From: Nocardioides sp. Soil774
GTDB lineage: Bacteria; Actinomycetota; Actinomycetes; Propionibacteriales; Nocardioidaceae
NCBI RefSeq assembly: GCF_001428125.1
Contig: NZ_LMSM01000008.1
Location: 1-64,000, forward strand
Direction of reading: 5' to 3'
DNA length: 64,000 bases
Positions 9,298-19,982 of this stretch are shown here, piece by piece (position 1 is the first letter of the stretch; every line of letters begins with the position of its first letter). The notes under the pieces were generated by a model that saw only the letters and a list, made by a program, of their open reading frames with translations, did no database searches and was not told the DNA's origin. A program made the translations under genes and the position numbers.

Positions 9298-10737
9298 ATG
9301 CGCTCACTCCGTACGACGGCGCTCACCGCCGTCGCGGCGTCCACCCTCGCCGCCACCCTGACCGGCGTCACGCTCGCCGGCACCAGCTCGCCTGCCGAGG
9401 CGGCCACCGCGCCCGACCTCAGCGTCACCAACGTCACCGTCCACCTGCAGAAGCTGCAGGACATCGCCACCGCCAACGGCGGCAACCGCGCCACCGGCCG
9501 CCCGGGCTACAAGGCCTCGCTGGACTGGGTGAAGGCCAAGCTCGACGCGGTCGGCTACACCACCGCGGTGCAGTCGTTCTCGACCTCGTCGGGGACGTCG
9601 TACAACCTCGTCGCCGACTGGCCGGGCGGCGACCCCGAGCACGTCGTGATGACCGGCGCCCACCTCGACAGCGTCTCGGCCGGCGCCGGCATCAACGACA
9701 ACGGCACCGGCTCCGCGGCGGTCCTCGAGGCCGCGCTGCAGTGGGCGGCGAGCGGCAACACCTCGCGCAACCACCTGCGCTTCGCGTGGTGGGGCGCGGA
9801 GGAGCAGGGCCTGCTCGGCTCCAACAAGTACATGTCGTTGCTGCCGACGGCCGACAAGGACCGCATCGACCTCTACATGAACTACGACATGGTCGGCTCG
9901 CCCAACCCCGGCTACTTCGTCTACGACGACAACGCGGTCGGCAACTTCGCCCGTGACGCGATGGCGGCCTACTACACCTCCAAGGGCATCCCCTGGGAGT
10001 ACATCGACGTGCAGGGCCGTTCGGACCACGCGTCGTTCCGCAGCTACGGCATCGCCACGACCGGCATGTACAGCGGTGGCGAGACCATCAAGACGTCCGC
10101 GCAGGCCTCGAAGTGGGGCGGGACGGCCGGCGCCGCGTTCGATGCCTGCTACCACCGGTCCTGCGACACGATCGCCAACATCAACGCCACCGCGCTGGAC
10201 CGCAACATCGACATGATCGGCCACATGGTGTGGCTCTACGCCGACAAGGACTTCGGCACCACCGCGCCGCCCCCGGGCGGTGCCAACCTGCTCGCCAACC
10301 CGGGCTTCGAGTCCGGCGCGACGGGCTGGGCCGGCACCACCGGCGCGATCACGACCAGCACCTCGCGCCCGGCGCGCACCGGGTCGTGGAAGGCCTGGCT
10401 CGGCGGCAACGGCACCACCTCGACGGAGAACCTCTCCCAGCAGGTGACGATCCCGTCCACCGCCAGCGCGGCGTCGCTGTCCTACTGGATCCGCACCGAC
10501 ACCGCCGAGACCGGCACGACGGCGTACGACACGATGAAGGTGCAGGTCGTCAGCGGCACCACCACGACCACGCTCAAGACCTTCAGCAACGTGGGCACGA
10601 GCGCGACGTACGCCCAGTTCTCGCACAGCCTGCTGGCCTACCGCGGGACGACGATCACCGTGCGCTTCCTGATGAACGAGGACTCCTCGCTGCAGACCAG
10701 CTTCGTCGTCGACGACACCGCCGTCACGACGAGCTGA
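9298..10737 (+). CDS. Secreted M28 aminopeptidase with C-terminal beta-sandwich module
   Basis: A 479-residue protein with a signal peptide ending near S-P-A-E-A-A. The M28 domain (about 40-325) resembles Streptomyces griseus aminopeptidase. The metal and catalytic residues are in place: His122 (G-A-H-L-D-S), Asp134 (G-I-N-D-N-G-T-G), Glu168/Glu169 (G-A-E-E-Q-G), Asp197 (N-Y-D-M-V-G) and His244 (S-D-H-A-S-F). It removes N-terminal residues using two zinc ions. Residues about 333-479 repeat the module of the preceding M4 peptidase. Together the two could form an extracellular endo- and exo-peptidase set. Confidence 0.93.
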   Translation: MRSLRTTALTAVAASTLAATLTGVTLAGTSSPAEAATAPDLSVTNVTVHLQKLQDIATANGGNRATGRPGYKASLDWVKAKLDAVGYTTAVQSFSTSSGTSYNLVADWPGGDPEHVVMTGAHLDSVSAGAGINDNGTGSAAVLEAALQWAASGNTSRNHLRFAWWGAEEQGLLGSNKYMSLLPTADKDRIDLYMNYDMVGSPNPGYFVYDDNAVGNFARDAMAAYYTSKGIPWEYIDVQGRSDHASFRSYGIATTGMYSGGETIKTSAQASKWGGTAGAAFDACYHRSCDTIANINATALDRNIDMIGHMVWLYADKDFGTTAPPPGGANLLANPGFESGATGWAGTTGAITTSTSRPARTGSWKAWLGGNGTTSTENLSQQVTIPSTASAASLSYWIRTDTAETGTTAYDTMKVQVVSGTTTTTLKTFSNVGTSATYAQFSHSLLAYRGTTITVRFLMNEDSSLQTSFVVDDTAVTTS

Positions 10738-10763
10738 GCCGCGGGTCGCCCCTGCTCCGCCGG

Positions 10764-12704
<1,941 letters not shown>

Positions 12705-12777
12705 CGGCCGAGCCTATGACGGCACCCGCCCGGGTGGCTCGCGGAATACGTCGGGCGCGGGTGGCGTAGGGATAGGC

Positions 12778-13620
12778 ATGACTGTCCCGAACCTCGACCT
12801 CCACGACGGCACGTCCATCCCCCAGCTCGGCTTCGGCGTCTTCCAGGTGCCGCCGCCGGAGACCGCGGCCACGGTCGCGCAGGCCTTCGAGGCCGGCTAC
12901 CGCCACATCGACACCGCTCAGATGTACGGCAACGAGGCGGGCGTCGGCGCGGCGATCCGCGACTCCGGCCTGGCCCGTGACGAGATCTACGTGACGACCA
13001 AGCTCAACAACGGCTTCCACCGCCCCGACGACGCGCGCCGCGAGATCGACGCCTCGCTGGAGCGCCTCGGCCTCGACCAGGTCGACCTGTTCCTCATCCA
13101 CTGGCCGCTGCCGACGAAGTACGACGGCGACTTCGTCCAGACGTGGCGCGCCCTGATCGAGGCGCAGGAGGCCGGGAAGACCCGCAGCATCGGCGTCTCG
13201 AACTTCCAGCCCGCCCACCTCGACCGCATCGTCGAGGAGACCGGTGTGGTCCCGGTCGTCAACCAGGTCGAGGTGCACCCGTTCTTCGCCAACTCCGACG
13301 TCCGGGCGGCCAACCGGCGCCACGGCGTGCTCACCGAGGCGTGGTCGCCGATCGCGAAGGGCACGGTGGCCGACGACGACACCATCGGCGAGGTCGCCTC
13401 GCTCGTGGGTCGTACGCCGGCCCAGGTCACGCTCCGCTGGCACGTGCAGCGCGGCGACATCGTCTTCCCCAAGTCGATGAACCCCGACCGGATGCGCCAG
13501 AACTTCGAGATCTTCGACTTCGAGCTCGAGCCCTCCCACATGGCGGCCCTCGACGGGCTCGACCGCGGCGAGGCCGGGCGGCTGGGCCCGAACCCCGACG
13601 CGTTCGACTGGATCCCCTGA
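12778..13620 (+). CDS. Aldo/keto reductase (2,5-diketo-D-gluconate reductase-like)
   Basis: A 280-residue TIM-barrel oxidoreductase. The catalytic tetrad is Asp45, Tyr50, Lys75 and His108 (H-I-D-T-A-Q-M-Y-G, T-T-K-L, I-H-W). G-V-S-N-F and the C-terminal F-P-K-S segment complete the NADPH site. The family reduces aldehydes and ketones in the cytoplasm; this subgroup is often annotated as 2,5-diketogluconate reductase, but the true substrate is unknown. It is a stand-alone gene followed by a pair of hairpin repeats. Full family length, no anomalies. Confidence 0.92.
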   Translation: MTVPNLDLHDGTSIPQLGFGVFQVPPPETAATVAQAFEAGYRHIDTAQMYGNEAGVGAAIRDSGLARDEIYVTTKLNNGFHRPDDARREIDASLERLGLDQVDLFLIHWPLPTKYDGDFVQTWRALIEAQEAGKTRSIGVSNFQPAHLDRIVEETGVVPVVNQVEVHPFFANSDVRAANRRHGVLTEAWSPIAKGTVADDDTIGEVASLVGRTPAQVTLRWHVQRGDIVFPKSMNPDRMRQNFEIFDFELEPSHMAALDGLDRGEAGRLGPNPDAFDWIP

Positions 13621-13629
13621 TCCTCCGCT

Positions 13630-13683
13630 GAGCGGTGCGTGAGGGGGATTCCGGGACCCGTGAATCCTCCTCACGCACCGCTC
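13630..13683. repeat. Hairpin repeat, GAGCGGTGCGTGAGG family (unit 1)
   Basis: GAGCGGTGCGTGAGG (13630-13644) pairs perfectly with 13669-13683, and after a G-T pair the inner GGATTC/GAATCC arms (13646-13651, 13662-13667) extend the stem to about 22 bp around a 10-base loop. It begins 10 bases after the aldo/keto reductase stop and is followed 18 bases later by a second unit with the same arm. Confidence 0.85.
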
Positions 13684-13701
13684 GCGGCGTACGTCCCTGC
13701 T

Positions 13702-13753
13702 GAGCGGTGCGTGAGGCGGCTTTCCCACCCGCGGAACACTCCTCACGCACCGC
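13702..13753. repeat. Hairpin repeat, GAGCGGTGCGTGAGG family (unit 2)
   Basis: The same 15-base arm GAGCGGTGCGTGAGG recurs at 13702-13716. Its last 13 bases pair with 13741-13753, leaving a 24-base loop that differs from unit 1. The unit ends 25 bases before the MFS start. Conserved arms with unrelated loops suggest the structure, not the loop, is what is copied. Confidence 0.8.
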
Positions 13754-13778
13754 CCGGGCCAGCACGTAGCGTGTCCGG

Positions 13779-14996
13779 GTGACCACGGGGGCGAGCCAGA
13801 CCGACTTCCGGTTCCGCGACATCGCGCTGGTGGCCTACGGCCCCTCGGTCGTCTCGGCCGTCGGGCACGGCGCGATCATGCCGGTCCTGGCCCTCCGCGC
13901 CCGCGACCTCGGTGCCGACGTCAGCACCGCGGCCGTCATCGTCGCGCTCACCGGCGTCGGGATGCTCCTCGCGAGCCTGCCCGCCGGTGCCCTGGTGGCA
14001 CGCGTCGGCGAGCGCCGGGCACTCGTCGCGGCGGGCTTCGTCGACGCGGCCGCGATGTCGTACGCCGCACTGACCGACACGGTCCTCGGGCTCGCGCTCG
14101 GCGTGCTGCTGAGCGGGGTGTGCTGGACGCTCTTCCTGATCGCGCGCCAGGGCTTCATGATCGACGTCGTGCCGGCCAGCCACCGGGCGCGGGCGATGTC
14201 GTTGCTCGGCGGGTCCTACCGGGTCGGCGTGCTGATCGGTCCGCTGCTGGGCGCCGGGCTGATCCGGCTCACCGACCTGACCAGCGTCTTCTGGCTCGGC
14301 GCGGCGATGTCGGTGGGCGCCTCGCTGCTCGCCTCGACGATGCCCGACCTGGGCGAGGAGACGAGGGAGCGGGCGCGCACGAGCGGGCACCTGGGCGTGT
14401 GGACGGTGATCGCGGCGCACCGCCGCCTGCTCCTCACGCTCGGCACGGCCGTGATCGTCCTGGGCACGAGCCGGTCGCTGCGCCTGAGCCTGCTGCCGCT
14501 GTGGGCCGACCACATCGGCCTGTCGGCCTCGACGACGTCGCTGATCTTCGCCGGCGCCGCCGCCCTCGACGTCGCCTTCATGTGGCCGGGCGGGTGGCTG
14601 ATGGACACCCGAGGCCGGATGGTGGTCGCCGTGCCGGTCGTGCTGTCCATGGCGGTGGCCTGCCTGCTCCTGCCGCTGGCGACCTCCGCGCTCGGCGTGG
14701 CGCTGGTGATGGCACTCATCGCCAGCGGCAACGGGCTGGGCTCGGGCATCGTGATGACGCTGGGCGCCGACGCCGCTCCCGCGGAGGGCAGGTCGCAGTT
14801 CCTCGGCGCGTGGCGGCTGTGCGGCGACATCGGCAACACCGGCGGGCCGCTCCTCGTCGGTGCGGTCGCCGCCGTGGCCCCGCTCGCGACCGCGTGCCTG
14901 GTGGTCGGCGTGTTCGGCCTGGCCGGTGCCGGCTGGGTGGGCCTGTGGACCCGCAGGGTCGACCGCGACCGTACGTCCGGCGTCAGCCGACCGTGA
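13779..14996 (+). CDS. MFS transporter
   Basis: A 405-residue membrane protein from GTG 13779 with about 12 hydrophobic segments. The loop after TM2 reads A-R-V-G-E-R-R-A, a variant of the MFS motif A. A central cytoplasmic loop around residues 190-215 is charged (G-E-E-T-R-E-R-A-R). This layout matches drug/H+ antiporter-like members. The substrate is unknown. Its stop overlaps the convergent membrane-anchored protein by 14 bases, so the two messages end against each other without a spacer. Confidence 0.85.
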   Translation: MTTGASQTDFRFRDIALVAYGPSVVSAVGHGAIMPVLALRARDLGADVSTAAVIVALTGVGMLLASLPAGALVARVGERRALVAAGFVDAAAMSYAALTDTVLGLALGVLLSGVCWTLFLIARQGFMIDVVPASHRARAMSLLGGSYRVGVLIGPLLGAGLIRLTDLTSVFWLGAAMSVGASLLASTMPDLGEETRERARTSGHLGVWTVIAAHRRLLLTLGTAVIVLGTSRSLRLSLLPLWADHIGLSASTTSLIFAGAAALDVAFMWPGGWLMDTRGRMVVAVPVVLSMAVACLLLPLATSALGVALVMALIASGNGLGSGIVMTLGADAAPAEGRSQFLGAWRLCGDIGNTGGPLLVGAVAAVAPLATACLVVGVFGLAGAGWVGLWTRRVDRDRTSGVSRP

Positions 14997-15510
14997 CGGT
15001 GACCTCGTTGGAGATCGCCTCGGAGTCGGTGTCGACCACGCGGAACTTGTTGGGGCCGACCCGGCTGGTCTGGACGTACGTCGTGAAGGTGCCGCCGATC
15101 ACGGGCGCCGTGACCGGGAAGTCCGACCAGGCACCGTCCTCGAAGCGCTGCACCTGCAGGATCGCGCCCTCTCCGGCCGGGTAGGTCCCGGTCAGGTCGA
15201 TCTGCTGCATCGGGCTCACTGACTGCTGCGTGGCGGACAGCGAGATGGCCTCGGCCGGCGCCTCCGACGTGGACTGGCTCTCCGACGGCTGCTCCGGCTC
15301 CTGCGTCGCCGACGCGCTGCCGGTGTCGGTCGGCTTGGGCAGGTTGAAGGTGGAGGCCGCGCCACCGCTCGACCCGGCGTCGGACGATCCACCGATGCCC
15401 GTGGCCTTGACCCCGACGATCACCGCGAGTCCCCCGAGCAGCCCGATGACCACGGCGACGCCGACGAGGGCGATGAGCCCGGTCAGGACGGGACGGTTCT
15501 CGGTGTCCAT
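14983..15510 (-). CDS. Single-pass membrane-anchored protein with a C-terminal beta-sandwich-like domain
   Basis: A 175-residue protein starting MDTENRPVLTG at 15510. Residues about 8-32 form one membrane helix (LIALVGVAVVIGLLGGLAVI). A Ser/Thr/Pro/Glu-rich linker of about 60 residues follows. The last 80 residues (from I-S-L-S-A-T-Q-Q-S-V-S-P) read like a bacterial Ig-like or cell-surface domain with alternating hydrophobic strands. The likely arrangement is an outward-facing domain on a flexible stalk. I do not recognise a named family. It is diverged by 127 bases from the GTPase-like gene. Confidence 0.7.
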   Translation of the reverse strand: MDTENRPVLTGLIALVGVAVVIGLLGGLAVIVGVKATGIGGSSDAGSSGGAASTFNLPKPTDTGSASATQEPEQPSESQSTSEAPAEAISLSATQQSVSPMQQIDLTGTYPAGEGAILQVQRFEDGAWSDFPVTAPVIGGTFTTYVQTSRVGPNKFRVVDTDSEAISNEVTVTVG

Positions 15511-15637
15511 GACGACCTTCCAGTGGCGGGACGGAGCGCCCCCATCATCCAAGACGACTGCTCGCGTGGCCAACCGCGGCAGGCACCCGCGCCCGGGTCC
15601 GCGTCGGCGGCAGCCGCGCGGCAGGCAGGATGGCCCC

Positions 15638-16432
15638 ATGCAGTCACCGTTGCGACACGGCAGGGCAGCCATCGGCACGACGATCGCCGGGGGTGCCCTG
15701 GCCGCGCTGTCCCAGGCGCCCGAGCGCGCCTCACGCCTGCTGCGCCACCGCTACCCGACGGTCGCGGTGACCGGCATGACGGGCGTCGGCAAGACCCGGC
15801 TCGCCGACCGTCTCTCCCGACGCGCGAGCGCCGAGTCCTCGGCAGAGGGCGGCCCGGACGTCGGCTCGGCGGTCATGGAGCGACGTACGCGCCGCGACGC
15901 GCGGCTGCGCGGCTACCGCTTCCGGGTCGTGCCGGGCGAGAACGCCGCCACCCGGCTCGGCGCGCTCGACGAGCTCTTCCACGACGAGCCCGTCGACGGC
16001 GTCCTGCACGTGGTGGCCAACGGCCACGCCACGCCGCGCCGCACGGCCGGCACGACCGGGGCCGCCTCCGCGACCCGCGAGCAGCAGCTCGCCGCGGAGC
16101 TCGAGGACTGGTCGATCACCGCCCACCGCATCGCGGGCATGGCCGTGCGGCGCGAGCGGCCCACCTGGTTGGTCATCGCGGTCACCAAGGCCGACCTCTT
16201 CGCCGACGACGTCGACGCGGCCGTGCACTACTACTCGCCCGGCAGCGGCTCGCCGTTCGGCGACAAGCTCGACGAGCTGCGCGCGCTGGCCGGTGGCGCG
16301 AAGCTCTCGATCGACGTGCTGCCGGTGTGCGCGCAGACCGGTGGGCGGAAGTCCTCCGCGCCGGAGCAGGCCTGCACGGACCTGCTCGGGCGGCTCGAGC
16401 TGCGCCTGGCCCAGCTCAGCGGACACGTCTGA
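15638..16432 (+). CDS. P-loop GTPase-like protein
   Basis: A 264-residue protein. After a short N-terminal stretch, V-A-V-T-G-M-T-G-V-G-K-T-R-L (about 42-55) is a Walker A/G1 loop. V-I-A-V-T-K-A-D-L resembles the G4 (N/T)KxD guanine-specificity motif, and a strand leading to V-C-A-Q-T-G-G could be G5. A clear DxxG (G3) is not evident, so the activity may be unusual. There is no membrane segment. It is followed 84 bases later by a pair of genes resembling type VII secretion helper or substrate proteins, so it may act with them; this is inference. Confidence 0.65.
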   Translation: MQSPLRHGRAAIGTTIAGGALAALSQAPERASRLLRHRYPTVAVTGMTGVGKTRLADRLSRRASAESSAEGGPDVGSAVMERRTRRDARLRGYRFRVVPGENAATRLGALDELFHDEPVDGVLHVVANGHATPRRTAGTTGAASATREQQLAAELEDWSITAHRIAGMAVRRERPTWLVIAVTKADLFADDVDAAVHYYSPGSGSPFGDKLDELRALAGGAKLSIDVLPVCAQTGGRKSSAPEQACTDLLGRLELRLAQLSGHV

Positions 16433-16516
16433 GGGCTGTCCGGGCCACGCCCACGAGGTGATCCACAGCCGCACCATCTGGGGTTTCGGCACCGTCCATC
16501 GGGGCAGAAGATCGGC

Positions 16517-16816
16517 ATGAGGCCGATCGCGATCAACCAGCGGGCGCTGCGCGGCGCCAAGGAGGACCTCGACTCCGCCCGCGAGGACCTGCGGTCCGCG
16601 CTCGGCGAGATCGACCACCCGGCAGCCGACTTCCCCTGGCGCGACCTGCTGGTCGAGGGCGTGCGCAGCCTCGTCGCGGACGCCGAGCAGGTGGCGCGGC
16701 GCTGCCGCTCGGTCGCCGGCGCGATCGACGACTCGATCATCGACTTCGACGAGCTCGACCTCATGGTGGGTGAGGCCGCGCAGGTCGCCGCGCGCCTCGA
16801 TCGGGTGACGCCATGA
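16517..16816 (+). CDS. Small helical WXG100-like protein
   Basis: A 99-residue, almost wholly helical protein with a charged heptad pattern (GAKEDLDSAREDLRSALGEI; EQVARRCRSVAGAIDDSI) and no signal peptide. Size, helix-turn-helix layout and pairing with the next gene resemble WXG100/ESX-type partner proteins of type VII secretion. A clear W-x-G is absent; the turn region carries D-F-P-W-R-D. Its stop overlaps the next start (ATGA), so the two are coupled. Assignment to type VII secretion is tentative. Confidence 0.55.
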   Translation: MRPIAINQRALRGAKEDLDSAREDLRSALGEIDHPAADFPWRDLLVEGVRSLVADAEQVARRCRSVAGAIDDSIIDFDELDLMVGEAAQVAARLDRVTP

Positions 16817-17826
16817 CCAAGGTGCTCGTCGACGCGATCGAGGCCCAGCAGGACACCCTGCGCTTCGGCGACCCCGTCGGGTGCCGCTACCACTGGCTCG
16901 AGCCCGACCAGGTCGACGCCTACGGCGACTCCGTGCGCCGCCTCGGCGCCAAGGTGGAGCTCGCCGTCGACGCCTTCGACCGCACCGCCTCGCTCTCGGA
17001 GGAGGTCTTCTCCGGCGAGGCCGCCGACACGCTGCGCACCCGCGCCGCCCATCGCCACGACGAGTCGGCAGCGGTGCGCGACAAGCTGCGCGGCCTCGGA
17101 CGCGCCATCAACGACTACTCCGACGTGCTGCGCCGCCACCGCGAGGGTCTCGAGCAGCTGCGTGCCTACGCCGTCTCCGCCGGTCTCGAGGTCCGCGACC
17201 ACCGCATCTGGCCACCCGTCGAGACCCTGGCCGACGACGCGCCGCAGCAGGAGGTCGACGCCTGGGACCACGCGTGGAAGGCCTACCGGCAGTGCTTCGA
17301 CACGAAGGTCGAGCTCCGTGACGCCCGGCGGGCGAGCACGCGAGACCTCGTGCGGGCGCTCGCCGACTTCGCGGACGTCCACCCCGATCGCGATCGCGCG
17401 GCGTTCGTCGCCGGCGGCGGGCGGCAGGTCGACTTCGGCGACCTGCGCCGCGAAGCGGCCGACGAGGCGATGGACGCCGTCGACGCCCACGACGCCGCTG
17501 ACTCCGCGCGGCACACCGTCGAGGCGCTCAAGCGTCGCGAGCAGACCGCCCTCGGCGACCTCGAGGAGCTGGTCCTGGCCGAGCGGCCGCCCGAGGAGGT
17601 CCAGGCCCAGGCCGACAAGGTCGCGGCCCTCCACCGCGAGCTGGTCGAGGCGCGAGTCGAGGCACGCGACGCCGACGCCGTCGCCGACCGTGAGCAGGCG
17701 CAGGCCGACCGTGCCGCGCGCACCCTCGCCGACGCCGAGGCCGGTCGACCCCGCCTCGTCGCGCAGCCGAGCGCCCCGGCCGCCGAGCAGGGCACGCCGG
17801 TCGACCTCGACGACCGGTGGGGCTAG
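16813..17826 (+). CDS. Putative type VII secretion-associated helical protein
   Basis: A 337-residue protein. Residues about 20-125 resemble the N-terminal T7SS signal-type helical hairpin: a first helix with D-Q-V-D-A-Y-G-D-S-V-R-R-L, the turn F-S-G-E-A-A-D-T-L, and a second long helix. A spacer near residues 125-160 leads to long coiled coils (about 165-310) very rich in Ala, Glu, Asp and Arg. Many T7SS substrates carry a C-terminal toxin; here no enzymatic domain is visible and no immunity gene follows. It is coupled to the small helical gene. Function unknown. Confidence 0.55.
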   Translation: MTKVLVDAIEAQQDTLRFGDPVGCRYHWLEPDQVDAYGDSVRRLGAKVELAVDAFDRTASLSEEVFSGEAADTLRTRAAHRHDESAAVRDKLRGLGRAINDYSDVLRRHREGLEQLRAYAVSAGLEVRDHRIWPPVETLADDAPQQEVDAWDHAWKAYRQCFDTKVELRDARRASTRDLVRALADFADVHPDRDRAAFVAGGGRQVDFGDLRREAADEAMDAVDAHDAADSARHTVEALKRREQTALGDLEELVLAERPPEEVQAQADKVAALHRELVEARVEARDADAVADREQAQADRAARTLADAEAGRPRLVAQPSAPAAEQGTPVDLDDRWG

Positions 17827-17832
17827 GACGGG

Positions 17833-19128
17833 CTAGGTCGGGCCGCCGGCGCCCGCGCTGCGACGCTCCCGCTCTGCGACGGCGTACGGGTCGGTGCGCG
17901 AGTCGTAGGACCAGAAGTCGCGCAGCGCCGCGGCGGTCAGCAGCACGCCGACCACGCACGCCGCCCCGCCGCTGACGATCGACCCGCGCACCGACCAGGC
18001 GTCGGCGACGAAGCCCGCCCGGGTCTCACCGGCCATCGGCCCGAGCGAGTAGGACAACATCTCGATGCCCGCGAGGCGCCCGCGCATGGTGTCGGGGATG
18101 GTCTGGTTCCACACCGTCGAGCGGAACACCGCGGACACCATGTCGGCGGCCCCCGAGAGGGCGAGGAAGGCGCAGCACAGCCAGAACGACGGCATCAGGC
18201 CGGCCAGTGCGATGCAGGCGCCGTAGAGGCTGGCCGCGATGACGATGGCGCGCCCGTGGTGGTGGACGCGCCCGACCCAGCCGCTCAGCGCCGTGGCGAC
18301 CAGCGCGCCGACCGTCTCGGCGGAGTAGAGCACCCCGAGCAGCTCCGGGCGCTCGAAGACCTCGTGGGCCAGCGCGGGGAAGAGCACGACGGGGATGGCG
18401 AGCATCATCGCCGCGATGTCGACGACGTAGGTGCCGAGCAGGTCGCGCCGGCGCAGTGCGTACGTCAGGCCCTCCTGGATGCCGCGCAGGCTGGGCGGCG
18501 TGGTCTCGCCGTCGTGCGGGTAGGGCCGCATCGCCGCGAACAGGCCGGTCGCGACGGCGTACCCCGCCATGCCGACGAGGAAGCACCACCCGACGCCGGC
18601 GTAGGCGACGAGCAGGCCTCCGATGAGCGGTCCGACCAGGACCCCGAGCTGCATCGCGAAGCTGCTGAGCGCGTTGGCGGCGGCGATCTGGTCGTGGCGC
18701 ACCGTGCGCGGCTCCAGGGCCTCGCGCGACGGGCGCTGCATCGAGCTCGCCGCGGCGTAGAGGCCGGCCAGCACGAAGATCACCCACACCCGGGGCCGGT
18801 CGGAGAAGGCGTTGACGGCGAAGACGGCCATCAGCACCACCTGCACCGCGCCCGTCGCCACCAGCAGCCGGCGCCGGTCGACGTGGTCGGCCAGCGCGCC
18901 GCCGTAGAGCCCGAAGACGACGAGCGGACCCAGCTCGACGAGACCGACGAGGCCGACCATCAGGTTGGAGCCGGTCAGGTCGTAGATCGCGAACGGGACG
19001 GCGACGTAGGCCACCATGCTGCCGAGGTAGAACACGCTGCCCGCGGTGAACAGCAGGCGGAAGTCGCGCGACCCACGCAGCGGCGAGACGTCCATGCGCA
19101 GCGCTCGCAGCCGATCGGTCCAGGTCAC
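17833..19128 (-). CDS. MFS transporter (EntS-like exporter family)
   Basis: A 431-residue protein from a GTG start with about 12 membrane helices. The opening (R-D-F-R-L-L-F-T-A-G-S-V-F-Y-L-G) and the loop G-A-L-A-D-H-V-D-R-R-R-L-L fit the MFS_3/enterobactin-exporter group. These export siderophores or drugs by proton antiport, but no siderophore genes are nearby, so the substrate is unknown. It converges on the helical gene with only 6 bases between stops. Length is normal. Confidence 0.85.
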   Translation of the reverse strand: MTWTDRLRALRMDVSPLRGSRDFRLLFTAGSVFYLGSMVAYVAVPFAIYDLTGSNLMVGLVGLVELGPLVVFGLYGGALADHVDRRRLLVATGAVQVVLMAVFAVNAFSDRPRVWVIFVLAGLYAAASSMQRPSREALEPRTVRHDQIAAANALSSFAMQLGVLVGPLIGGLLVAYAGVGWCFLVGMAGYAVATGLFAAMRPYPHDGETTPPSLRGIQEGLTYALRRRDLLGTYVVDIAAMMLAIPVVLFPALAHEVFERPELLGVLYSAETVGALVATALSGWVGRVHHHGRAIVIAASLYGACIALAGLMPSFWLCCAFLALSGAADMVSAVFRSTVWNQTIPDTMRGRLAGIEMLSYSLGPMAGETRAGFVADAWSVRGSIVSGGAACVVGVLLTAAALRDFWSYDSRTDPYAVAERERRSAGAGGPT

Positions 19129-19180
19129 GAACGCTGATTCTCCCAGCCGTGCCGCGTGCCCGGCACCGGATTTTCGCCGC

Positions 19181-19936
19181 TCAGCGCGGGCGCACCTCGT
19201 AGCGCGTGGTCCCCTTCACCTTGTCGTCGCCGCACGACTGGCGCCTCGTCGGTCCGGGCACGGCCACGACCTCGTCGTCCGGGTCGCCGCCGCCGAGGAC
19301 GTGCAGCTCGTGCGCCTGCTCGGCCCCGGGCCGGCCCGCGCGTCCGCGGCACACGTCGAGCGGCACCTCGCCACGCTCGACGGCCTCGCAGGAGGCGAGA
19401 GCGTTGGCGGTGTCCAGCCGGCCCAGGGTCAGCCCGCTCGGCAGGGCCAGGAGGGTCCCGGAGAACCGGTGCCCGCCGAGGTGGGTCGTCTCCCACGTGC
19501 CGTCGGGCCACTCCTGGCTCAGCAGGCCGGCGATCGGGCGACCGATCTCGGCGCAGCACCGGTCGCGCTTGCCGTTGGTGCACACCAGCCACAGGTCGGT
19601 GTCGTACGTCGCCATGTGGTCGAGGTCGAGGTCGAGGAGGTCCTCCGGCCGCTCGAGCACCGTCGCGGTGACGTCGTAGCCCTCGGCGGTGGCGCGTGCC
19701 CGGAAGACGTGCGTCCCCGTGCCCGAGGCACCGTCGTAGCGGCGCAGCAGGAAGACCTTCAGGTCGAGCGAGGCGAGGTGTTCGCGGACCTCGGCGGGCA
19801 GCCTGTTGTCGGTGACCGCGTCACGGCCCCACGGTCCGGGGCACTCGACCAGCAGGAGGTCGGTGTCGGTGGGGGCCGTGCCGACGATCGGCTCGCCGTC
19901 CTCGACGCTGGCGAACGAGCACCGGAAGTCAGCCAT
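19181..19936 (-). CDS. Sucrase/ferredoxin-like family protein
   Basis: A 251-residue protein. W-L-V-C-T-N-G-K-R-D-R-C-C-A-E-I-G and T-H-L-G-G-H-R-F-S-G-T-L-L-A-L-P are hallmarks of the Suc_Fer-like (thioredoxin-like [2Fe-2S]) family. The Cys residues plus the G-G-H-R-F histidine probably hold a Fe-S cluster. The family name comes from an early sucrose-utilisation report; its biochemical role in actinobacteria is not settled, with electron transfer most likely. It is cytoplasmic and lies 46 bases downstream of the LuxR ATPase gene on the same strand, so co-transcription is possible. Confidence 0.85.
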   Translation of the reverse strand: MADFRCSFASVEDGEPIVGTAPTDTDLLLVECPGPWGRDAVTDNRLPAEVREHLASLDLKVFLLRRYDGASGTGTHVFRARATAEGYDVTATVLERPEDLLDLDLDHMATYDTDLWLVCTNGKRDRCCAEIGRPIAGLLSQEWPDGTWETTHLGGHRFSGTLLALPSGLTLGRLDTANALASCEAVERGEVPLDVCRGRAGRPGAEQAHELHVLGGGDPDDEVVAVPGPTRRQSCGDDKVKGTTRYEVRPR

Positions 19937-19982
19937 GCGGTGAAGTCTGGCCCACCCGGGTCAGGGCCGGTGGCGCCGGGCC

